Both the position numbers and the translations under genes were made by a program. A model generated the notes under the pieces. That model ran no database searches. It was not told the DNA's origin and saw only the letters and a program-made list of their open reading frames with translations. Below are positions 12,841-23,800 of a DNA stretch of 64,000 nucleotides, piece after piece (position 1 is the stretch's first letter; each line of letters starts with the position of its first letter). Origin of the DNA: Hepsetus odoe (Eukaryota > Chordata > Actinopteri > Characiformes > Hepsetidae); the NCBI GenBank assembly GCA_017165825.1, contig CM029378.1:16574871-16638870 (forward strand). The letters run 5' to 3'.

Positions 12841-14140
12841 CCGTAGTACCATGCTGTTTGTGTTTCTCTCGAGCTGTTAAATTCACACTCAGCCGTGAAT
12901 TCTTACAGCTGATCCACAGATTAGAACCCGACAGTTTAACCCGGCGTGTAAACACCAGCCAACATCAGGGGGTCAAATACTCACCGGTAGGAAATGTCCA
13001 TGTTTTCGAGAGCATCAACTTTTCTGACTAATGTTACTGCTGATCCGTCCGAGGGATGATCAGTCACTGTGGTATCTGCTCCACAAAGGGAAAACTAATT
13101 TTTAATTGGTTTTGCAGGGCGATCAACCTCCTGTCGTTCCTGTTGGTATGTGTATTCAGTGTTTTTACAATTAACCCGGATTAACCTCCATTTAACCATT
13201 GTGATGCACAACACACAGTCAGACACATACACACCATGCAGCAGGGGGCAGCTATTTAAAGCGCCCAGGGAGCAGTGATGGGGACAGTACCTTGCTCAAG
13301 GGTATCTCAGGGAAACTATAGGTCTGGGAGTTGAACCCACAACCTTCCAATCCTGGGGCTTAGTCCTGACCCACTAGACCACTGCTGCGCTTAACCAGCT
13401 TTAACCTCCATTGATCACCTTTAACAATATTCATCTTTTAACCATATTTATCCAGTTTTAAGTACATTTTCTTTCTTTCAGACAAACTGAAAATCACTTA
13501 CAGTCGGAGCAGTGGACCAGGCGGTCAACATGTAAACAAAGGTTTGATCAGTTGGATTAGGAGGAGGAATTTACAGAGTATTCAGGATTTGCTTTCTGTC
13601 CAGGTAAAAAGGTTTTGCCAGTTTCTTGTACCTCTGATGCCTGATTCTCTTTGTCAGTCAGTACGAAGGCAGAGGCTCGATTCCATGTTCAAAGAGCCGA
13701 GTGGATTCCTGAGGAAGTTAGAACCGAAATCATCTTAAAGGTAGAGAAAGGAAGGACATGATCAAGCTGTGTTAGAGAACATTCAGTGCATTTCTTTGTA
13801 TGAATGACTGTAGGTCTTGTAGCTGTGTACATTGGCCAATAGGTCACTTTGTTTTTGTAATTAATTATTTTTGTATGAACACTCTTTCCTCCCTTTTGCA
13901 CTCTCAGAATAAAAGTCGGATTAACAAAGCAGGAGAGTTAATAGTAACTTCAGAGATCAGCAGAAGTCAACAGAGGAACCTGGAAAACTGTCTACAGAAA
14001 ATCTCAGAGATCATTACAGAGGCCAGTCAGCAGCCACCCCAACCTTCAGCAGAAGATATTGCTCTGAGAGCTCAAAGGTGCATCGAACATAATAATCTGA
14101 ATAATAATAATACATTGTATTTACATACAAATGAAATGTT

Positions 14141-14177
<37 letters not shown>

Positions 14178-14268
14178 CTGTAGGCTACAGAGAAGAAATT
14201 TAACAAGACTCAAACAGAAGGAAATTCATTCTGCAACAAAACGAGGACGAAAAGTGGATTTTGACTAA
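12831..14268 (+). CDS. mrpl58: MRPL58 (ICT1), mitochondrial peptidyl-tRNA hydrolase, complete six-exon gene
   Basis: Class I release-factor-like peptidyl-tRNA hydrolase, an integral mitoribosome large-subunit protein that rescues stalled ribosomes. Exons: 12831-12986, 13118-13145, 13482-13541, 13658-13740, 13908-14077, 14184-14268; 582 bases, 193 aa plus TAA, close to human (206). Exon 1 gives a basic N terminus compatible with a mitochondrial presequence. The catalytic GGQ lies in exon 3 within SSGPGGQHVNK. Exon 4 encodes KAEARFHVQRAEWIPEEVR, exon 5 the KSRINKAGELIVTSEISRSQ region, and exon 6 the basic tail ending GRKVDFD. All phases agree. The start ATG lies in CAATATGGCGGC. An unspliced reading through exon 5 into the intron would give a false short protein. 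Intron 2 holds a SINE and the last intron a TG repeat. Confidence 0.94.
13201..13395 (-). mobile_element. tRNA-derived SINE (reverse) in MRPL58 intron 2
   Basis: Read in reverse it has a tRNA-like head (GCAGTGGTCTAGTGGG, then GTGGGTTCAACTCCCAG) and the TACCCTTGAGCAAGGTAC body seen in the family A SINEs of this window. Its 3' part (GGGCGCTTTAAATAGCTGCC) is different. Confidence 0.7.
14144..14175. repeat. (GT)n microsatellite in the last MRPL58 intron
   Basis: About 16 GT units ending 8 bases before the exon 6 acceptor at 14183, so the repeat replaces much of the polypyrimidine tract. Confidence 0.9.
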
Positions 14269-15260
14269 TGAAAGTCTCTGATGAGTTTAAGGGAAAATGA
14301 CTGTGTCCAGTATTTGAGTGAACTTGTGTGAATGAGCAGAGAGAATGTATCATATGATCTGTTTATTTGTGGAACATTAATACTGCATAAGTAAGATAAG
14401 TGAAGTGTAATTTAAGATAAATGTTATTGTGTGTTTATTACATATGTGTGATTACATATGTTCTTCCAGAGCAGCAGTGGATAATCATGGGACTGATGAG
14501 CCAGTGACTTTTTGGGCTGGTTACTATGATCAAAAAAAAAAAAAACGACTAATGTAAAAACACAATAACTGTGTAGATTACAGCCACCCTTTCTCCTGCC
14601 ATACACCACCATTTGCAGTCTGTTACTGGTCAGATAATGAGCGTTAGAGTGCAGAGGGAGGTCACCTGCTCAGATTCAGCCTGGCTGATTCAGATCTGGC
14701 TGACTCAGCACACTGGAGATCTAGAGTGCGTTAGTTTTTGCAGTGCTCATCGGTGTAGACGTTTCCAGGCTAAAATAACACAAAGCACTTGATGATGCAA
14801 AGAAGCACTTCGTGGGCAGTGGTTTATTGTCCATGAGTAAACTTTAGCATATTAACATTGGGAATTATATTCAATTCAATGTTGAATCTCAAACTATGGT
14901 ATGACTGACTGGCCTCATTATATCCGTTCATGTCTCAAATGGAAGCCCAGCTAGAGGAGGAGAAACCTGCACCTAAATCTGCTGTATAATAATAATAATA
15001 ATGATCATAAATTCTGAAAGCATTGTTGTTGGTTTCTCATAGAAATGTGTTTATATAAAATATTCACACTTTAGGCTTGTCTTTTGTCTGTTTTTGGCGT
15101 TAGATTGTGTGCAGAAGAAAAAAAATAAAAGAGACAAGTCCCCTTGACTGTACACCCCGGACTTTCTCAGCAAGAACGTCTCTTGTTGAGTCTCATTTGG
15201 GTGGATGGAAATAATGTGATTTGATTTAAAAGAGACGGTTTCCAGAGACAAAAGTGTTCG
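14269..15260. other. MRPL58 3' UTR and intergenic stretch
   Basis: Sequence after the MRPL58 stop up to the tRNA genes. I see no second gene and no canonical AATAAA close to the stop. Short A runs and an AAT triplet repeat near 14988-15002 are present. Confidence 0.4.
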
Positions 15261-15332
15261 TAGCAGAGGATGGTTTCGATCCATCGACCTCTGGGTTATG
15301 GGCCCAGCACGCTTCCGCTGCGCCACTCTGCT
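15261..15332 (-). tRNA. Initiator tRNA-Met (anticodon CAT)
   Basis: 72-nt cloverleaf on the minus strand. Acceptor AGCAGAG pairs with CTCTGCT and starts with A1, a eukaryotic initiator feature. The sequence AGTGGCGCAGCGGAAG and the T loop with ATCGAAA (no TTC) are also typical of tRNA-iMet. The anticodon CAT is complementary to 15298-15300. A TTTT terminator is complementary to 15250-15253. Confidence 0.95.
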
Positions 15333-15515
15333 ATGGGAGTGAGCGCCGTCTGCAGTCTTCTTCTACCCACTGTGAGAGGAGCTGCTTCATGAAAGGGGTT
15401 AAATTGTCGTAATCGTTTACTTGCTTTTTGTGTGGGCCATTGTGTTTACTGAAAACCACGGAGATTGAAACGTAAAGTATTTTAGATTGTACAGAAATTT
15501 CCCGGAAATAAAAAG

Positions 15516-15588
15516 CGACCACGAAGGGACTCGAACCCTCAATCTTCTGATCCGAAGTCAGACGCCTTATCCATTAGGCCACGCGGTC
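15516..15588 (-). tRNA. tRNA-Arg (anticodon TCG)
   Basis: 73-nt cloverleaf on the minus strand. Acceptor GACCGCG pairs with CGTGGTC, A box GTGGCCTAATGG, anticodon stem TCTGA/TCAGA with loop CTTCGGA (TCG, complementary to 15553-15555), B box GGTTCGAGTCC. A T5 terminator is complementary to 15510-15514. It decodes CGA. Confidence 0.95.
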
Positions 15589-15914
15589 AGTACGGACCTA
15601 CGAGACAGATTTATCGCAGTAAAACTCTGCACCGCGGGATTCGTGTTCGCTCAGGTTGTATGATTTCGTTGAGTCTATTTTTGATAAAGAAACAGGCGGA
15701 CAGAAGATCACTGTTACACTTTTACTTGTAATAAATCTTTCTTTTAATCCGAATATATACTTTCTCAGAGGGATGATGTAACAGAGAAAAAGAGCATCTG
15801 AAATATATATTTTACTACTGTTTCCCACACAAACTATCAAAGAAAAGTGCAAAAAAAGCACACAGACAATCTGCATCTACTGAATGAAAGAGTAAGAAAA
15901 CCCAGCTCTGTTAC
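15589..15914. other. Spacer between tRNA-Arg and the Myb/SANT gene
   Basis: No gene seen. It should hold the 3' UTR of the minus-strand Myb/SANT gene, which stops at 15915. A minus-strand AATAAA candidate (TTTATT) is not clearly placed. Confidence 0.4.
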
Positions 15915-18900
15915 TCAGTGTTTATCAGCCAGTCTCTGGAGCAGGGCAATGATTGTGTCTTGTTTGGATGAGATTAACTCCAGGGCTGTTGCCATTTTCC
16001 CCAGTGCTTCAGACATACTGTTCAGTGTTTTTTCCTGGCGCCGGTTCCGGGCATCTTTCTTTCGTTGGCGCTGATCTTCCAGGTGAGATCTCTCTTCCTG
16101 ACTGGTCAGGAAGTGACGGAGGAGGGCGGTGCGCTCCCCTGCCTGCCCCTGCTGCTGGGCAATGCGAGAGGCCACTGAAGTGAGCTGAAGATGCCGTAAT
16201 CTCCGTTTCAGGGGCTGCCGCATCACCCTGGGGGCAGGCTTGGGGCTGTCAGTGCTGCAGGAGGGACTTGGGTTTGGTTTGGGATTTGGTTTTGGTGGTG
16301 TGTTACACAGCACAGGGGATGTCACCAGTGTGGGAATCTGGGGTGGTGTGGTGAAGAGGCTGTTGGGCAGCAGGCATGGGGTTGTCATTGCGGATACTGA
16401 CACAGCTTGAGACTGGCGCTCATCTGACCTTACAGCTGCTTTGGCTGTGGTGGCAAATCCAACAAGAGTAGCTGAAGCAGGGCCTCGCTGATCTATCTTT
16501 GTCTTTCCTAAGACCTTGTCCATCATCTATGAAGTGCGGAGGAAAACAAACACATGTAATAGATTAATCTATGACCCAAATGGGTCTATCTCCATCAGAT
16601 GCTAACTATTCTTAGTAAAGGCCTGCAAAATGGATTCTTCAGAAAGAATGATCATTTATCTAGGTCAGTGCATGATGGATTATGGAAGCAATTCTTCAGA
16701 GGTCTTCTAAAGTACACAAAGGGTTTACAAAAATTATGGATCTCCATTGTAAAAAGGTACATTCAAACAAGTCACATGTCTCTTAACAGTGTGCTGGTGT
16801 TCAGCAATGTGTCAGTGTGTTAAAGTGGGTTAAGAAAATGGTAGTAGGGGCAGTGTGATGGGGAAACGTTCATGGTAGACTATACAAACCACGTTTGCAC
16901 ATGTCTGAACACTGTTACTTCCTTTCTTGGAACCTTTCCATCCACACCAGGATGGATACTTCCATCCACATGTTGATAATATGTGTTTGTCAATCTTAAT
17001 GTGTTTACACTGTAAGATTGGCCTGCACATTTGATGGTTCTCAACCCTGTCTGGTATCTTTGGCATGGAGGAAAATGTCACAAGACTATGCAGCGGTTCA
17101 ATTTGCATAACATTACATCCAGTGTCCATACCTACATTTTGTATATGTGCAAAAAACATTTCTAATTTAATAGAGCTGTGCACAAGATGAGCAAACATGT
17201 TATGCTGAAGACAACTGTCTTCCCCTTCTTTATTTATGAGACAAATGGAATCATGTCATGAAAGATCATTGATACCCAATATAGTTAGTCTTAGTCCTAG
17301 AAACAACTATTGATTGTACCTGCTAACTTCATCATACCTCAAAATATTCCCATGAGGTCTTGGCTCGGCCTCCTCCCAACCTGCTGCGTTCCTTCACTCT
17401 CTTGTATGTGACAATGAGGTTGTTCCACTTTCGACGGATCTTCTCCACAGGCAGTGAGTGGCCAAGGTTCTCCAGCTCACTCTGGACACTCTGGAAGAGG
17501 CGGGAACGTTCTCGGGAGCCATACACATCCCAGCATCGATGCATTGCTTCGATGAGATGAACGATAGCGCGGTGAGTGAATTCAGATGATGTGGACACTG
17601 CCTCAGTGTAGCCTCGAGCCCCACCAGCCTTCCTTGCCTCGTCCCTGACACCGACTATGAAAAAATAAACAATACAGACTGTATCATGGGCCACAAAGAT
17701 AACCCTAATTTGCAATGCTGTATGAAACACTTAAAACAGCAATAGCAAAGTTTATGCACCCACTGCAGGTAATAATGTCACACTGCAACCTCAGTAATGT
17801 ACACATGAAATAATCTCAAGAATTATTACTCTTACCATGGGGGCCCTTGTTGTCTCTAAATACAGGTGATAAAGACACAGCGCTGTTTATGCTGATGGGG
17901 TCTGTAATTCATTAGAGAAGAAAACAGTTAAAGGGCAATTTCACCTGTTTTTTAAAAGATAAAGTTTCTCAAAGTCATTCAGTCTACTTTGATGTGACAT
18001 TCTCCTATGTATGGTTTCTCTCATCACAGAGACAGTCAAAGTTTTTCATGCTTTAAAAACCACCTCTCCAGCTCATCTTAATCTCTGGACCTCAACTCCT
18101 GGTGAAATTACACAAGGTTGTCAATCAGGTTCCAGAACAACAAAGTCTAGAACTGGAAAACAGGTTCGAGGTCCGATGCTGATGTCAAATGTTTTGAAGA
18201 ATTACACAAACTACATACTACAAATGACAGGTTAGAAACATACTGCCATCCATTATCTGAGCATTCTATTGTAAGCAGATACTCTCAGAGTGGAAGGCGA
18301 AGAAACACTTTGGACAAGGCCACCAGGGCAGGGTAGATGCATAGAAACACCTAGGAGGTAATTTAGCATCTCCAATCCAAACAGAGGGCATATCTTTAGA
18401 ATGTGGGTGGAAACCAGAGCACCCAGAGGAAACACAGATACAAGGAGAACATGCAACACTCCCCGTAGCAAGGCTGCCTGGCTGGGAATCAGCCTCACAA
18501 TGTTCCTGCTGAGCACATCATCCTTTCCTGAGACACTAGTTCACATTTGTTTTGCAGTAAGGTTTTAAATGCACTTTACGCACAAATTTACCACTACATG
18601 TTTTTCTGTTATCAGATTGAAGATCAGAAACTCAAAAAGACAGATTTTAACATCTAAAATGATGCATTTAAACCATTCACCTAGCAAAGTGCCCATGATA
18701 TCTTTGAGAAGGGTGCCAGCCTTAATACTGCTCATATTAGGGCTGGCACCCTTCTCAAAGGTACCATGGCGTATCATACTAATCTAGTATTTGAACCTAC
18801 AGCCTTCTGATCAAGTGCCTAATCACTGGGCCACCACTGTCCTAAGGTTGAACTCACCACTGTCCTGATGTAGTTTTTAGATTAGTTCATAAAGCAGCTA

Positions 18901-19300
18901 TGTTTGCTGATTCTTCTTACCACCAGTAAAAGTCTGTATGTTTCTCTACAACAAAGCAACACTGATGACAGGAGGATGACTGGATTATACAGGAAAGGCT
19001 GAAATATCAGTGGCTTTCAGAGAGTAATCAGCTCATGTGGTCCTAAAAGGAACAAGTGCTATTTGTCATGTTCTAGTGCTGAGCTGAAAGCTGTTGCCAT
19101 GCCTGCTGGACTGAGCTCAGCAAAGCGCGTCCTGAAGTGACAGCAGGACACTCACAGAGTAACACAGGAGTGGGCTCCTTGGCCGGCTCGACCTGATGAG
19201 CAGAAGACATGCCTGCAGTCGAGTCGTTTGCAGGCGGGATGGCATCGCAGGACGGCGCAACACTTGCAGACGGCTCGTCTTTCAGCGACGCGTCCATCAT
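15915..19300 (-). CDS. Myb/SANT-like (trihelix-type) DNA-binding protein, four exons, 379 aa, unnamed
   Basis: Likely nuclear DNA-binding protein of the Myb/SANT-like family, whose members include host regulators and domesticated transposon proteins. Exons in transcript order: 19300-19156, 17901-17836, 17654-17338, 16526-15915; 1,140 bases, phases consistent. The N-terminal ~70 residues are acidic and low complexity. Residues about 90-186 form the Myb/SANT-like fold: FTHRAIVHLIEAMHRCWDVY, then KIRRKWNNLIVTYKRVKER, then TSWEYFEMMDKVLG, which is read across the exon 3/4 junction and confirms that splice. A Pro/Ser/Thr-rich linker follows (PPKPNPKPNPSPS). The C terminus is a basic, helical, probably coiled-coil segment (EERSHLEDQRQRKKDARNRR, then MSEALGKMATALELISSKQD). 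I do not recognise an orthologue name. It is convergent with MRPL58 and head-to-head with RNF213 (1.6 kb apart). Confidence 0.85.
18280..18512 (-). mobile_element. Degenerate family B SINE (reverse) in Myb/SANT intron 1
   Basis: Reverse reading shows the same body as 7583-7893: GGTTTCCACCCACATTC, GGAGATGCTAAATTAC, and a head with TTCCCAGCCAGGC. It is strongly diverged. Confidence 0.6.
18690..18775. repeat. Intronic hairpin (inverted repeat, 19-bp perfect core)
   Basis: TTTGAGAAGGGTGCCAGCC at 18703-18721 is the exact reverse complement of 18741-18759, with a 19-nt spacer. Weaker pairing extends the arms outward to about 40 bp (CATGATATC against GGTACCATG). Possibly a small palindromic MITE, or an RNA hairpin if transcribed. 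Confidence 0.8.
18785..18845 (-). mobile_element. tRNA-like SINE head fragment (reverse)
   Basis: The stretch from TTTGAACCTACAGCC to GGGCCACCACTG mirrors the 5' head of the family A SINEs in reverse. It is only about 60 bp long and degenerate. Confidence 0.5.
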
Positions 19301-19600
19301 CGCACACAGGCTCAGGTGAGGCGAAACCTCCTAAGACGAAGTCAGAGCAGGGCAGTTTAATGGCTGTGAAAAAAACTCTCCTCCTCACACGTTACTTTAA
19401 GAGCTGCATGCAAGAGGGAGGCTTTTCAGCTCCGGGACGGCTGGATAAGAGTGCGGGCTGAGAAATAATGGCTGCGCTCCTCTCCTTCTAACTGCGCAAC
19501 TTTGCTGCGCGGAGCGGCTCTCTGATTGGCCGCCGCCGGCTTTCGTCACACGCAGCCCCTGCGCCTCCGCAGACGCAGTGCGCAGACGCAAGTGATCACC
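19301..19600 (-). promoter_or_regulatory. GC-rich promoter of the Myb/SANT gene
   Basis: CpG-rich sequence upstream of the minus-strand ATG at 19300, with an inverted CCAAT box (GATTGG at 19524-19529) followed by GCCGCCGCC. The position, about 225 bp upstream of the start, fits a CpG-type promoter. Confidence 0.55.
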
Positions 19601-20640
19601 CGCGATAGTTAAAGGCCTGCCTCACCTGATCTGCTCTTTCTGCACTAACATTCAGCAAAGCAACAGAGTTACTCTCAGTTTTTATTCACACTTGAGACAC
19701 TTAAGAGGAAAAAAAACACATTAGCGTTAAGAACACATTTCATCAAGAGTTTCTAAATATGTTATACAGTAGAATTGTTGCTCTTGGGACACAAAGCCGT
19801 TTATTAAAAAAAAAAATTTACTTTTCAGAAGAAGGAAAAAACAAAGTAACAATATGCTGGACATATTGGAGCATTTCTATTGGTTAATTTGGCATAATTT
19901 CTTTCATATATACTGCAACTGGCATTTGTGAAAAAAATAATAAACAAGGGAATGATGTTAATTTGGTTTCCTGTGATTAGGAACTGTACTGTCCTGCAGA
20001 TGCAGAGTGGAGACCCTCTGTGCCTTTATCTGAACAGTAATCTGGGTTTGTTTCAGCACTGATTCCTGGCTCTGTTAGTGTATGAACTCCAGAATATCTA
20101 TTTCCCTGTACTAGCTCACACATTTTCACAATCTCTTCATTATTCATTAATGGACTTAATTATAGAAATCCAGCTGAATCATTATCGAGTGATTTAAATG
20201 TAGTTCCATATTTAAATTTAAGTTGACATTGACAGCAGTTTGATGTCAGATGGTTCATTGAAGAGAAACTTTTTCTTACAGCGGTGACAAGATATCAGCA
20301 TCTACAACACAAAGTTTATGTCCTGTTCAGAATGACCAGTGGACATCCACATGACTTCTACAAGTTTGGCTTTATAACACCCTGTACATACCTCCGTGCC
20401 AAAAATAGATTGGAATAATATATTTTAGGCGAATTTTAGGTGTTAAATTGTTTGCACACTTTGGACGTGGGTGCCCTAAAATTACTGTTGTGAACGAGAC
20501 ACTCCAGATTACTTGATCTGCATCTTGATGATTGCAATTAATCTGAAAAATCAGTGGACCTCCCCATTAATGACCAGATGGAAACTGGGCTGGACTTTGG
20601 CTGTAAATGACTACACATGATCCCAGATGAAGCTAATTTG
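19601..20640. other. Spacer between the head-to-head Myb/SANT and RNF213 genes
   Basis: AT-rich, no gene seen. Only short A runs (for example 19806-19817). The RNF213-proximal regulatory motifs lie just beyond it, at 20653-20727. Confidence 0.45.
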
Positions 20641-20652
20641 ACTGATCCGTCA

Positions 20653-20727
20653 ATGCAAATTAGGATCCACTTAACTTTCTAAAAGAATCAGAAAATGAAA
20701 GCAGCCCCGTTCGTGGAAAACGAAACT
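20653..20727 (+). promoter_or_regulatory. rnf213: RNF213 proximal promoter: octamer and two ISRE-like motifs
   Basis: ATGCAAAT (20653-20660) is an octamer site. GAAAATGAAA (20691-20700) and GAAAACGAAACT (20716-20727) both fit the ISRE core GAAANNGAAA, the second with the extended CT. They lie about 170-210 bp upstream of the RNF213 ATG at 20900. Interferon induction of mammalian RNF213 is known; function of these sites here is inferred. Confidence 0.6.
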
Positions 20728-20899
20728 CTTGTTTGTGCATAAAGGAGGAGTCGCGATCAGACTGCGCATGGCTTCGCTTCTGTCCGTCAATCCGTCTGTA
20801 CTGATATGAGCGAACCGACCCGCTTACCGCGCACTTTAAACATGAGCGCCCAATAAACCCACCTCTCAGCTCTGCTAGACTTTCTTCTGACACTTAGAG

Positions 20900-23800
20900 A
20901 TGAAATGCCTCCAGTGTGGATTCCTCCTGAAGGAGTTCTTCAAATTCTGCCCCGAATGTGGACTCCAGTGTGCACAGCTGGGTGAGTGTGTTCAGCATCT
21001 TTATCCTTGTGTTTTCTTGTGATTTTATGTTGGCCTAAAGATCAGACAGAAAAGCGAGGCATATGCCTGTGTCACAGGAACCAATTCAAAAAGCAAATGC
21101 AGCAAGGCCATGAGGATAGTAAATATATCTACATATATTTTGTATGGATTTAAATTATATTTAACGCCACCCTCTTTAAATACCCTCCAAGACATTGTTT
21201 GCAGTGTCTGTGTGTCTACCAATAAGGGGTGGAAAATTCCCTTCTCACCCCCAATCTTGGCTCCATGGCTGTCTAAAGGAAAGGGTAACTTTTGTGGGTC
21301 TTGTCATGTGTTCATCTCATTTTTAGACAATGGTGCATAACTGTGTTTTACTACAAACACATTAAAACTACTAGGAAATATTTTCTTTATAGGTGGAAAG
21401 TCCCCAGCAAAACCCCTTCATGAAGAGAAAGCAGGCGAGCAGGAACCTCCACATCCTCCCACCACTATAGGCTCACCTTCAGAGCAGTTGCCAGAAGACA
21501 GTGTGAAGAAAGAGGTAAATAATTTAGAGATACATAATTCTCCTTACTTCTTTTTATCACTGTTTCATGTTTCTCATGATGTAACCTAGATGTGCTATCA
21601 AAGTAGATTTCTAGGAATGGGACAGAATTTCAGCACTTAATCATGCAGTTTATTTTCCAGTTGACCAGTTTGCAATCGGATAATTTCACATTTGGTCACA
21701 CCAGACTGAACTGTTTGAACTCATGTTCAGTGACAGTGATGGCTTTTCATTTTCTTACATTGTCATTGAAAAAAAGGGAAGATAAAAGTCACATCTGCAA
21801 GCCCCTTTGATCTCTTCTCCTCAGTTTTTCTGTCCTGCCTCATCACAGGGTGAACCCAATCTAGGAAATGACGCCAATGGTGGGACAACTGAAAATGAGA
21901 GCGATGCCATGGATGTGGATTTACCACAAGATGGTGCCAGTTTTTCTTGTTGCATTGCAACAGAAGAGGCTTCTAGAGTTCCTCAAAACACAAAGCATTC
22001 ACCTTCTACACATGGTTCTATCAGTGGTGTGCCTCCTTCCCAGTTTCAGTTGAGCGTCTCAACAGAGTTAACAAGTAGCCAAGTCTTGTCAAGGAACAAG
22101 TCAAAAAACTTGTCACCCAGAGGTTTGGAAAGTGAGGGGTTTAGCCAGTCAACTGCATCACCCGACTCATTTGGCCAGAATCCTGTAGAACCAGGGAATA
22201 GAGAACACACTGAGAAGGGTGCAGGCAGCTGCCCTCCAGAGACAGAGCATGCAAAAAGTCTCCAAACAGACTGTGGTCCTGCCAATTCTTCAAATATTGA
22301 TGTGCGATTTGTTCAAAGTGGTCAGTCAGGCTCGCCGGCTCTATCGCTGAAAGACCATAATGAAGTCAAGTCACCTCCCAATGAAGTGATCACTAGTCAA
22401 ATACTATCTTCCAAATCTAACACCATGCCTTTACAAGACACCTGTAAAACTCAAGAAGAATCTGATCTAAATGACTGTCGTGGCAAAGAGCTTGCGAGCA
22501 CACAGACTGGAAGGACGAACAAGGAATCTTCACTCCCAACACAGCCTTCCACTTACCAGACTCTTGAAAGCACTACAAGTAAAACAAAAACTCTACAAAA
22601 TACAGTCACACAGCGTGAGAAACAAAACACTTCCTCTTACAAGAAAATATGTGGACCATGTCCAAATCAGGAAAGCAAGAAAATATTTGGACCACATTCC
22701 AATGAGGTGAGATTGGTTTTAACAATTACTGTAGTCATTTATTTGGTTCTGCTGTTTAATGATTGTTTCTTGAACTGCTCTTTTACTAGAAAGGAAACGC
22801 AAAACCCAAAGCTGTTCATGCTGAGAACAAACAGCAGAGCAAACATAAAGTAGGGGAGAAAGAAGGAAAGGACCAAAAGAACACCAGAGAAAGCAAAGAA
22901 ACCACAAAACAAGCCTCTAGTACAGAGAAGCCTGAAAGGAATAATGCCTCTTCAGACCAAAATAAAGGAGCAGGTTTTCATCAAATCCCATCAAAGGAGG
23001 AAAAGAACAGACAGAACCAGTATGTTTCATAATTTCCTCAATACCTTGTATCTTAATTTTCCACATAGGGACCCACAGCCCTGCACCTTGTCACCTACCA
23101 ACTTACCCAATACTCACTATGAAGATGCTTGATATTAATATGGTTTAGGCAGGTAATAGTGGAAACTGACTCTTAAAAGTGAGGTATGCCATTTCAACTC
23201 ATGTCAGTAAGTATAACTAAATGAAAAAGTTTTAAACTAGTCCAATAACTTTTACATTATGTTGAGGCCTGCACACTGAAAGGTTCTATTGGTGTAACAC
23301 TAGGGTGGTGTGAGTAGGACGTAAACGCATAGCCGGGATGCTTGTTCTTAGCTTTATTAGACATAGTGAACATAGCCACAGGTACAAACGAAAGCACCAG
23401 GGGCTTAAATTGCCAGCCCCAATGAAGCACACTGATGAGCCCAGGTGTGTTCTGTCAGAGCAGAGCACCATCTACTGTGACAATAGGGGATGCATCATGC
23501 AAAGGGTCTTTTATGTTTTTTTTTTAATTAATGGAGCAGAACTAATGTATGTAGTTTTCTCTGTAATAACATCATCATTTGCATATTTAATTCATCAGTT
23601 GTCACTGTTGTCCTGTTTATTTTTGGGTTTTTTTGACATGTTTTAGGACTTCAAACCCTCAACCAGAGAGCAAAGATATTATTGTCTTCTTTCACGCCAT
23701 CCTTTCCAAAGGCTTTAAATTGGACCCTTTAAAAGATTTTGTTGCCATAAGATCAGGCAGCTTAGCAGGGAACTGGAATCAAGACCTTTTGAAGATGGAA

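Noticed and set aside
13521..13610. SINE heads with A/B boxes elsewhere (7583, 13201, 18785, 27135, 30399, 32184, 53528) as extra tRNA genes
   Set aside because: They lack closed cloverleaf stems and continue into SINE bodies, so they are retroposons and not tRNA genes. The coordinates given here are only a nearby anchor in MRPL58, where no tRNA was found.
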